64,000 nt of DNA from Metridium senile (Eukaryota; Cnidaria; Anthozoa; Actiniaria; Metridiidae): NCBI GenBank assembly GCA_949775045.1, contig OX459097.1:9632619-9696618 (forward strand), read 5' to 3'. Positions 55,545-64,000 of the stretch are shown piece by piece; position 1 is the first letter of the stretch, and every line of letters starts with the position of its first letter. Made by a program: the position numbers and the translations under genes. The notes under the pieces were generated by a model. That model was not told the DNA's origin, did no database searches, and saw only the letters and a program-made list of their open reading frames with translations.

Positions 55545-58500
55545 CTGTAGAAATATCAAATATACCAAACTATTAAAATGTGTTTTTGTGTACGTACATG
55601 CATGATTCTCTTATCATTGTATTTGAATTATTTCATGTGTTTATAAAAATGCTCCTTAAATTCATTAACTTAATACAATATACACCTATTTCAATTAACG
55701 TTGTCCATCTGGAATGGTTGACTCTGAGACCGATAAGAATTGTGGGAGTTCATTAAATTTCAAATACATTGTTTTAATCACACTTAAATGGTGCTGAATT
55801 ACAGATAGTAACAGTATTTTAGAAGTAAACATTAATATTCAAGCGTGATAATAATAGTGCATTTGCAGTTTAACGTGCTCCCACAATTCCTATCGGTCTC
55901 AGATCAACCATTCAAGATGGACAACGTTAATTGAAATAAGTGTATACCTTTTCCAAATAACCTAGTCACCCATGAAATGAAAAGCCTACAAGCTAGTAGC
56001 GCAGGGGACTATGGGTAACCTATGTATACTTTATTAGAACTCAGGAATTTCATAGCCACATTGCTACACTTGTCAATTTATTAGATTGATTTTTATTAAC
56101 CTGTGAAACACTCTTTAGTGTATTACATTTTAATACACTCTTATTCCATTGTGTTCTTTTGTTGTTATTTGACTATTACTCTTTACCTAATACACTTTGT
56201 TTCACGGGTTAATGAAAACCACTCTATTGAGAAATGACTATTTTTTTCTAATTAGACAACAATAAAGGCGTGCCAAATGTACATTTAGTTTCTGAACAGA
56301 TCCATGATCCTTTGCGCCACTAGCTTGTAGGCTTTTCACGGGCGACAAACTTTCTCGGAAAGGGTGTATTCATAATTTAAATCGAATATTTTTATACTCA
56401 CTCTTTATGAGGTGTTGATGGCGGTGTTAGTATCCCGCCAGGCCATACGATCTTTCGTCGAACGTTAAGTCCTCTAGAAGGCGAGTAACCTCCCACTCGT
56501 ACCCAGGAATTCCCGTTCAGGTTGACAAGGTCGTATTCAGCCGGGCCATCTTGGTTGGAATCGAAAAATATCTTGTCTCCCATCGAACTGGAAAAACCGG
56601 TTTTCGAATTTTTCATTTTCTTAAGCTGTTCTGCTAGCTCGCGTTGCATTGTAGGTCGTGGTGTAAGCTGAAATAGATAATAAAAAATATATTTAGAATC
56701 AAAGACTTTTCAATGTCATTAACATCTGAGGTTGGTTAGTATTATCACTATCATGATCACTGTTATCATAATGATCAGTATCACCATCGCAATTATCATC
56801 ATCTTTATCATTATTATTATAATCATCATCATCATCAACATCATGTTGCCGATTTTAGTCGTTATTTTCATAACATCATAAATTGAATGAATGAATTTAT
56901 AAGTTGATAATGATAATACACAACAATTAGCCAACACAATGTTGTTAAATCACTCACTCAATCATGGTCCCGGTGATTGTTAGATGAGGGGTCATGCTTC
57001 ATGATTATAATCATGAGGATGTTTAGACTAATCGTCCCTGGTGAATATTAACATGAGGGATTATTATAGACTAATCGTCTACCCTTATGAATCATCACTA
57101 TTCATCCAGAGGGATGTTAGACCTTAAACATCCTTGTGGAACAATGGATACCGAGGTAATCATGATATTATTACTTAAGACAGACTTCGCATATGTCTAC
57201 CTTGTTGATGGTCTTGGTTTCGTGAAGGCTCGTCAGGGCGTTAGCATAGGCCAGGACAGCGTCTTGTACCTGAGCAACGTATACGGACGTCTAAACAAAC
57301 AAAAACAAATACCATTAAACAAAAAGACAAAAACAATAGAAATACAACAAAACTATTATGTACAGTGGTACCTCTATTAAGCGGTCACCCTCGGGAATTT
57401 CCAAAGTGGCCGCTTAATAGAGGTTGGCCGCTGAATAGAGGTATAGAATAGGTATAGGAATAGATTTGGGACTTTTTATTGTGGCCGCCTAATAGAGGGT
57501 GACGGCTTAATGGGTGACTGCTTAATAGAGGTACCACTGTAGTATCTATTTAAAATTTAATTTTGTTTATGAATTGTGAAGTAGTCTTAGAATAGAATAG
57601 AATCTTTATTTGCTCTTATATACTAATTACAATATATATTTTACATTATATTATACATTTTTCTTTCTATATAATGGTTTGTATGTTTGTATGAGTGTTT
57701 CTATTATGTATGTTTTATAGAATATAGAAATTGAGCATGGAGGCTAAATAAACTGGGAAGTTATCTAGTTAGCCTCCATTTAGGTTTTTGTTTAATACAT
57801 AATATTTAGGTATAAAGAGCGGTAAAATTATAAACAAATGTCTTGTATTCAGTGGTGTCTTCTTGTCTGACGTCTCGACAACCTAAGCAGAGTTCTGAGA
57901 TATCTTTACTCAAAAAGACCTCCATTTTATTCAGTAATACAGCACCTATCGAAAGCTGTGTTTTGGTTGCCCCCTAATACAGTACCACTATTGCTTGGTT
58001 AAGTTTAGGGCAATAGTTTGGAAAGACTCTAATGTTTTTTTAAACCAATCCTAAACGATGTTCCGATTTGGTGCTGACTGTCCCAATTTATTTATCACTT
58101 TGACCTTCGTTCATATTGAAGTACAACATACCTCCTTTATTCTTGAAGAATGCAAAAGTCCCGGATATAAACTAGGATCTTTCTCGGTCCAGGCATCAAC
58201 GAGCTTTTGATAAAGTTGACCGTGACCTGCTTTAGGCCTGGTACCAACCATGCCTTGCATAGCAAGTCTTAGATTGGGAGTGTTAATAAACGTTGATGAC
58301 GTCGAACCATCAGTACCAAGCCACGCCCATCCTTTACCCGTCATACCCTGCGAGAAAAACATGTTTTTATTAACTGTCAGTTTTCACTTTTCGTCCTACT
58401 GAAGAAGCATTTTCTGAAAGCTTAGCAACTATTTATTTTACATTCAACTTTCTCAAAAATATATTATGGATGGAGTTCACATTTGGTACTTTTAAGCATT

Positions 58501-61500
58501 GAAAGTGACTATTGACTCGACAAAAGGAAAAACAATATACCAACAATACAAACTGAACCAGTGATAATACCTGTTCAATTGCTTCCTGGAAAACCTTTTC
58601 AGCATCGTCTGTAGCAGCACTGATCAGGTTTACTGCTGCTCCACTCTTCTTTAACTTGACGGACAAAAACAAAGTTGCGGTTAAATCATTATCATCAAAA
58701 AATATTCAGAAATGAACATTCACGCCTACTGGTATAGAAGCAGAAACAATAGGAAGAATAATTCACCATAATAGTTATAATCATCACCACCAACACCACC
58801 ATCCACAATATCTTCATCCTCATAATTATTATCATCACCACCATTGTCATCATAATAACTATCAACAAAATGACTATCATCCTCCCTAATATCATATCCT
58901 TCTCCTCCTCCTTATCATCGTCATTATCAACTAATGATAGTACTTACTGAAGCAACTTCTTCCTTGACGTCATGTTTAGTGTGTACCGTAAACCTTTCTT
59001 CTGCTGTGATCTCAACTCGCCCAGTCCTCCTCACGTCCAAAGCGAATTTCCTCACCAAATCATCAGCATAAACATCTGTCGTTGCTATGGTTCCCACTCG
59101 TTCCAGTTCATATCTCCTAACGAGCTTTGCTAGAGCCATGGCTTGGTGGTTATCAGCTGCGCATGTGCGGAAGAAATGTGGATAGGCTTGTTTGTCGGAG
59201 AGTTGTGATGACGTGGAAGCATAAGACATTTGTGGTATCTTGCGTGATCTGGTTGCCTTGGCAATGGCTATGGAGCATGTTGACCTGGCCTCCCCGATGA
59301 TTAAGTCGATGTCATCTGGAAGATTCTGTAGAGAAAGAAAGAATTTGTATGATCATTAGGTTAATACATCAGATTAAATTATATGTAAACAATTGGGTGT
59401 TTATGGACAAATATTAATCAAGTAGAAGAACAAGAAGAGAATTTGAATTCGGAGAAGAAAAAGGAGGGACATTTAAAGATAGCTAGAGTATGATATATTG
59501 GGAAGAGGAAAGCAACCACAACAAGGAATAGGAGTGTTACCAACGAACTGACTTTACCTTGGCAGCTTCCGAACATGACTCCACAGTTGGTCCACCATCG
59601 ACTAGAATATAACTGAAAGCCACTTTAAACGATGGGTCAGCGTTAGCAAGACTGACAGAAAGTTTAAAAGCTGCTTCCCATTCGCGTCCTAGTTCAGCTA
59701 GAGAGCCTAAATCATCATGAACAGGAAAAAAGGCAGCAATCTTGTATGTAGGTCGTCCTGCACCAACCAATGGGATCGTCGTACCACCAGGGAATATCGG
59801 GTCTCTGAAAATACTGATATCCTGTGTCTTGTAGTCGTAATGACCAAATGGGATCCAGTTGCTGCCCTGTGGATACGTACATTTGGATAATAGTTTAGAC
59901 ATCTATCATGTTATAAATATCTTCATACAACTGGATTCAATCTTTTATTGTCAATCTTTACTCTCGCCAATTTATCTCGCCAATTCACAAATTTTAACAA
60001 GAAAAAGTTTATCCAAGTAATTACAGTTATCCATTTAATTTTTCTCATCTATCCATCTATGTACCCATTTATCCTTGTGTCAATGCATTCCCTTATTTAT
60101 TTCCACATTCATTCATTCATTCATTTATTCAGTCAAACAGTCAGTCATTATTCATTTCATTTTTCCATCCATGGATCTTCTAATTCAATCATTCATCTAT
60201 CCATGAATCAATCAAACCATCTCTTTACCCACTCATTCAATAAACCAACCTGTAAATTCACAACATCACACCATCTCTTTACCCACTCATTCAATTAACC
60301 AACCTGTAAATTCACAACATCTCTTTACCAACTCATTTAATAAACCAACCTGTAAATTCACAACATCACACCAACCATCTCTTCACCCACTCATTCAACT
60401 TAACCAACCTGTAAATTCACAACATCATAGCGCGGCGGTCCATCCAATCTCTGGTCGAAATACATCACATTCTGTTTCCCTGTAGCACTTGGGTAACCCG
60501 AGCTGGGATCATCAAACGTTTTCAACTTGTTGTAGAGTTTTTCTCGGACTTTCAAAACGTTTGTAGATCGAGTGATTTGCTTTTTATTGACAAGGTCTGA
60601 TAAAGCTAAGGCGACGCCATGGACAGCGTCGAACAGTTGGGCCATGAAAGCTGAAGTTGAGGGGTTGTTATTCTGAAAATGAGAAAATAGCATTGCTAAG
60701 TCGGATGATTTGAGGATGAAACGCATACAGTTGTTTTTACCATTATCGATCGTCATCACTATTATATATTGTTGACATGATACATATTGCTTAGTTTAGT
60801 CTATTTGTCATAATGATACAATTTCAAGAATATTACTAATAAAAATATTCAAAAAGTATGTATAGATGTGACATGAGAAGGATCGAACAGAACTTAGGTC
60901 CAAATTGAATATGGATCCTACGCTAATACTTGAAAAAAAATACCAGTAATAGAAATATACAATGCAAAAAAAACCCTAGCGAATGCAGCAAAAATACTAA
61001 GCTAAACGAGAAATACTGTAAAAAAAAAAAACGTCAGTAAGTAGCAATCTTTAAATGGAGAAACAGTTATCATCTTCACTTTTTATATTAATTTGGTAAC
61101 AAACACGGTTGGGGTCGCAGTAACAGAACGTGTGCCGATTCCAGAAAAGTAAATAAAAGTTCCATCTATAATTAGATTGACCGCTGAAACATCTTCACTA
61201 CCATCACTGCTAACGATCATGCAGTGCTTCCCTTTCCCATAAAAAAAAACAAACAGCGTAAGAGTTATTGTTCCCAGACTGTTGCCTACCTTGCCAGGAT
61301 AAACCGGCTGAGCATTCTCCATCCACGCCGCCCGAAATCTCAAGAACAGTGAACCTTCTCCCCTCTTGGGCTGAATTCCCAGCATGCCTTGCATGGCAGT
61401 TTCCAAGTCCTTTTGTTTATCGAACGTTAACGTAGTGGCACCGTCACTAGCGATCCACACCCAGCCCTTTCCCGTCATGCCTAGCTCTCGTATTTGTTGG

Positions 61501-64000
61501 AAGACTGTCTCGGCGTCGTTGCGCACCATCGAGATAAAGTTGACCTTTGTGCCAGCGCTTTTTAGCTGAAACGAAATACGGACAACTTGTCAAACCATGT
61601 TTAAAGCGAAAACACTAATTTGAACACTTTAAAATAGCTGTAGAGATATCATACCTTGTCAACCTTAGGTCTTACAACGTTTGCACGACCATTGACTGGA
61701 AACTTTTGCATGGACACCACACTAACTGGAACATCGGGCATGCTTTCGACCTCCTTCTTAAAATCACTTGCAAGATCACCACCGTACGAATCAGACGTAG
61801 CCACGATGCCAACCTCTGGCCAGCGGTATTTACGGAAAAGAGCTGAGATTGCGCGGGCCTGGTGAAGATCCGAGGCAGAGGTGCGGAAAAAGTATTTGTA
61901 TTTTGTTTTGTCAGAGAGACGTGGTGAGGTTGACCCGTAGGATATCTGAGGGACTCTGTGACTGCTTGAACCTGGGGGTTTTAGAAGAGAGAAAACGTTA
62001 ATAAGATGAAACGAACTCATGCGTTCTTATGTATAGTTTAAAACACACGTCGCGGTTACAATTTCTTTTGTAAATTTCTCATGAATTATTAATGAGTTTT
62101 TGAAGAATGGTTGGAGATTCGTTATCATCACCATATTGCTTACATTATTATCGTTAATCAATCATTGCCATCATCATTATTACTATCATCATCAACATCA
62201 TCATCGTCAGCAATGGCATCATCATTGTAATCATGCTTTCTCATCATCATTATTATCATCATCATCATTATCATTATTATCTTTATTATTGACATTATCA
62301 TTTCCATCACCAATAACATTATCACCATATTGTCACTTGTCTTACCTAATACTTTAGCTGCCGCAGCTGAACAATCCGACCTGTATGCCCCGATAACAGC
62401 CACTACATCATCTTTAGCCAGCCGATCAGCAGCGGTTTTGCAGTCACTAGCCGTATCTTTACCCACTTCCTGAATCTTCACATCAAAATCTACCGACAAT
62501 GAAAGATCCTTGTTCATCATATCCACAGCAACGTTCAAAGCTGTTTGCAGGTCTTTGCCAAGTTGCGATAATCCTGCCAGGTCTGGGTGGGTTGGTGCAA
62601 TGAAACCAATTCTGAACGTAGTTTTTCCAGGCAGGCCTTTGTCTGTTGGTGGTATACTGGTGTTTCCTGGCCAAATGATTTCAGCTGTCTTACGTTCAAT
62701 GCCAATAGTTTTATTCCATGTTGCAACTGGCAACCACACAATACCCTGCAATGAGATACCATTTGCACAATTCAATACAAACTCATACTATATGCTGCGA
62801 TGAGTCGATATTTGTTGTTCTTTCTCTTGTAACAAGTGACGGCTGATATACTTTCCTCCCTCCGCAAAAATTAAGATGCAAATGTAAGATTCAATAAGTG
62901 AGTGTTCCTCGCTAGTTTTTGATTCACAGCAATTTTCCTTTCCCCTCTCTTGCGCATGTCTGTCACGCAATTTCATTAACGTTACGATGTAATCACACTA
63001 CAGCAAGCCGACTTGTGAGCGTAAGTGAACCGAATGTATTATAGTAGAAAACTTGTCTGTCCAGCTAGAATAATGAGAAGTTAAAAAGTGAATCATTTAT
63101 TTACCTGAAGGTTGACGATATCATAAGCTGGTGGACCATCAAAGTTGCTGTCAAAATGCGTAAAAAATCCTGTAAAGAATACAGAATAATATCAAATATA
63201 TAACTTTAATGAACTTTTTGAGAAAAAAAAGCTTTTCTTCTAAATAAAAAAGTAGTTTAAACAGGTTTGATAACACATACCTTGTGCACTTAAGAAGCTA
63301 TTTTCTGGTTTTGTAAATTTTTTCAGTTCATTGAAAGCAAGATATCGTAGTTTGCTTGGTGGGTCACCCTAGAAAAAAGACACTTTCAATCAATTTTAGT
63401 TGATCACAATATATAACAACCACATTAAATATCATTAGAGCAAATTTAGTGTAAATACCTTGGGAAAAACGAGCAATAGTTCCCTCCACAATTCCCTGCG
63501 CCTTCATGAAAGGTAGCCTGGACTTTCAACGAAGCAAGACGAACGCTGAGCTTGCAATATTAGAGACCTTTTAACACCTCACGGGACAATTATTCACGCT
63601 TCTCTATCGTTGCAAAGTTTAAAGATTGTCACTCTTCGATGCAAAGGCCCAGCTACCTTTCAAAATAGCGCTGGGAACTGGTGAAGGGGAATATTTGGTG
63701 CAGCATTTCAATTTAAATAATTTGAAAACGATCCCTGTTCCCTGAAACTAAATGCTTTCACTGAAACCCCTGGGACATGCTCTTACTTCACCCTAGTTTT
63801 GGAAGCATTCTTACCGGTTTTATTTTTCCAGCCTTCTCCAGGTTTTTAAAGGCAAGGAAGTAGGTGTACACGGCATCGTAGACATGAGGAACATAAGCAG
63901 ACGTCCGCAACGGCTAAATATAAAAAACAATCAAACAACTTAATAAAATATATATATATATATTAATACTGTGATATAAACACGCTGGGAACTGTAGAGC
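54763..64000 (-). CDS. Multi-Venus-flytrap, GABA-B-like single-pass receptor, 3' part
   Basis: Fifteen exons join in frame: 63913-63815, 63368-63281, 63169-63105, 62745-62346, 61971-61655, 61565-61290, 60672-60409, 59866-59558, 59325-58948, 58654-58571, 58347-58132, 57290-57201, 56667-56402, 55544-55385, 54882-54763. All have GT-AG borders and phases agree; the total is about 1043 residues. The gene continues past the right edge. The product has one partial and two complete Venus-flytrap modules of the ANF-receptor fold, most like GABA-B receptor ectodomains, then a TM helix and a 40-50 residue tail. Typical motifs recur: IPQ(I/M)SY(G/A)STS, (Y/F)FFRT, GMTGKGW, (F)D.N.DGP..YD.VNLQ, I(I/V)WPG. 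A seven-helix G-protein domain, kinase or cyclase is absent. It likely binds an amino acid or small ligand at the cell surface, perhaps as co-receptor or decoy; this is inference. An alternative is a longer isoform using exons not seen. Confidence 0.8.
55679..55946. mobile_element. TATACACC-type MITE, family 3 (copy 3)
   Basis: A 268-bp copy in the intron before the transmembrane exon. Its right end (AAGTGTATA) shares the TATA at 55943-55946 with the start of the family 2 element that follows. Confidence 0.88.
55943..56369. mobile_element. TATACACC-type MITE, family 2 (copy 2) with nested insertion
   Basis: Matches 10249-10538 on both sides (CTACAAGCTAGTAGCGCAGG, CTATGGGTAACCTATGTATA; right CTTTGCGCCACTAGCTTGTA). 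It is interrupted after ACACTTGTCAATTTATTAG by the 56088-56226 element. Confidence 0.88.
56088..56226. mobile_element. Nested MITE of the TTAACCCGTGAAACAC family
   Basis: TTTTTATTAACCTGTGAAAC and ACTCTTTAGTGTATT are mirrored by TTTGTTTCACGGGTTAATGA with AAACCACTCT. It is inserted inside a family 2 element, next to a family 3 element, so three families are stacked in 690 bp. Confidence 0.85.
56725..56850. repeat. ATC/ATT-rich microsatellite in receptor intron
   Basis: Degenerate TATCATCATC and ATTATTATTATAATCATC words. Confidence 0.9.
57360..57541. mobile_element. Mariner-type MITE (CAGTGGTACCTCTATTAAGC family), copy 2
   Basis: TACAGTGGTACCTCTATTAA at the left, TTAATAGAGGTACCACTGTA at the right, and GCGGTCACCCTC with GAGGGTGACGGC inside. 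It lies in a receptor intron. Confidence 0.9.
57542..58130. other. Receptor intron with Penelope-tail debris
   Basis: A direct TTATAGAATATAGAAATT stretch is seen. GTCTGACGTCTCGACAACCT with AAGCAGAGTTCTGAGATATC at about 57865-57905 is a decayed relative of the hammerhead-bearing tail at 28309. No exon is seen. Confidence 0.45.
58745..58925. repeat. CAT/ATC-rich microsatellite in receptor intron
   Basis: Degenerate AATCATCACCACCAACACCA and TTATTATCATCACC words. Confidence 0.85.
59990..60430. repeat. CATT-rich tract and duplicated exon-end units
   Basis: 60040-60240 is a TTCATTCATTCATT-type tract. From 60244, AACCAACCTGTAAATTCACA followed by ACATC occurs four times (about 60244, 60297, 60343, 60403). 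The last copy is the real exon end with its donor. The others replicate the last six codons plus the splice site into the intron. Confidence 0.85.
60780..61085. other. Receptor intron, nothing recognised
   Basis: AT-rich with A-tracts (61020-61031). No repeat unit or exon. Confidence 0.45.
62155..62335. repeat. ATC/ATT microsatellite in receptor intron
   Basis: TCATCATCATT and TTATTATC units over 180 bp, immediately downstream of the donor of exon 62745-62346. Confidence 0.92.
63105..63913 (-). other. Receptor module 1, C-terminal part of a Venus flytrap
   Basis: Three exons. The first encodes TSAYVPHVYDAVYTYFLAF (conserved Y/V..V.DAV..Y helix). The second is GDPPSKLRYLAFNELKKFT and onward. 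The third gives FFTHFDSNFDGPPAYDIVN, ending LQ. The exon phases are 0, 1 and 0. The ligand-binding first lobe lies beyond the window edge. A family 1 MITE (63476-63700) occupies the first intron. Confidence 0.75.
63476..63700. mobile_element. Foldback MITE, family 1 (copy 2)
   Basis: Left AATAGTTCCCTCCACAATTC, GAAAGGTAGCCTGGACTTTC and GACGAACGCTGAGCTTGCAA; the right arm ends GGGAACTGGTGAAGGGGAAT. More diverged than the copy at 9203-9428. It lies in the first visible receptor intron. Confidence 0.8.

Larger units (their letters stand above)
56402..59866 (-). other. Receptor module 3, complete Venus flytrap
   Basis: Six exons. 59866-59558 (GSNWIPFGHYDYKTQDISIF, IFPGGTTIP, DGGPTVESCSEAAK) and 59325-58948 (DDIDLIIGEARSTCSIAI, IPQMSYASTSSQLSDK, HFFRTCAADNHQ) make lobe 1. 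58654-58571, 58347-58132 (GMTGKGWAWLGTDG) and 57290-57201 (VYVAQVQDAVLAYANAL) make lobe 2. 56667-56402 ends the fold (IFFDSNQDGPAEYDLVNLNG, then WVRVGGY and KIVWPGG). An extra intron splits the segment that is one exon in module 2, while the DAV helix and the DGP segment, fused in one exon in module 2, are separate here. Confidence 0.8.
60409..62745 (-). other. Receptor module 2, complete Venus flytrap
   Basis: Four exons. 62745-62346 opens GIVWLPVATW, has IIWPGNTSIPP, then the lobe-1 start TTFRIGFIAPTHPDL and a CK..A..L...D....IG.....C pair of cysteines, likely the GABA-B-type lobe-1 disulfide. 61971-61655 carries VPQISYGSTSPRLSDK and YKYFFRTSASD. 61565-61290 carries GMTGKGWVWIASDG. 60672-60409 carries LFDAVHGVALALSDL and YFDQRLDGPPRYDVVNLQ. 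Module borders are phase 0 on both sides, so a whole module can be duplicated without a frameshift. Confidence 0.8.

Noticed and set aside
62158..62345. Read-through extension of receptor exon 62745-62346 into Asp/Met-rich sequence
   Set aside because: The frame runs past the donor GTAAG into an ATC microsatellite; the downstream exon at 61971 joins in the correct phase.

Overview
The window is AT-rich animal genomic DNA with spliced genes, GT-AG introns, many microsatellites and dense small DNA transposons. No bacterial-style operon or plasmid feature is seen. The receptor-like gene at the right end, Penelope-type retroelement fragments and many foldback elements suggest a non-bilaterian animal. 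A cnidarian (coral or sea anemone) is favoured, but this is inference and a sponge or another invertebrate is not excluded. All convincing genes lie on the minus strand.

Left two thirds (about 1-43.2 kb): a cluster of at least four paralogous two-exon genes for small secreted proteins. Exon 1 encodes a signal peptide, a short Gly/Pro-rich segment and a G-K-R-E site. Exon 2 encodes L-K-R-A followed by C-x6-C-K-R. Copy A has only exon 1 in the window (419-544). Copy B is 9671-10991, copy C 15166-19183 and copy D 34897-42969. A decayed exon 1 lies at 38138-38190. The copies share a TATA-like box, and an upstream dyad containing GGAA cores is kept in A, C and D and in part in B. The precursors look like multi-peptide prohormones or secreted effector peptides; I recognise no named family.

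The introns and spacers are packed with repeats. A 6.4-kb element with CACTG termini (24964-31357) contains a 1.9-kb near-perfect foldback flanked by TTAA, a second related foldback, a 170-bp tandem array broken by a Penelope-like GIY-YIG fragment, and a 44-bp array. Several MITE families share the terminus TATACACC. Other items are mariner-like TA-flanked elements, a LINE 3' fragment nested in a MITE, hammerhead-like ribozyme cores in Penelope tails, and tandem arrays of 44 to 263 bp.

43-54.6 kb: no convincing gene. It holds satellites (190-bp unit at 46.5-47.3 kb, about 120-bp unit at 48.5-49.25 kb), a cluster of TTTCGCGCC motifs, several foldback MITEs, a perfect 263-bp tandem duplication and a long GAT microsatellite.

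54763-64000: the 3' part of one large minus-strand gene continuing beyond the right edge. Fifteen exons join in frame into about 1043 residues: the end of one Venus-flytrap (ANF-receptor/GABA-B-like) module, two complete modules, one transmembrane segment, a short tail and a stop. A receptor with at least three tandem ligand-binding modules and no visible seven-helix, kinase or cyclase domain is the most unusual item in the window.
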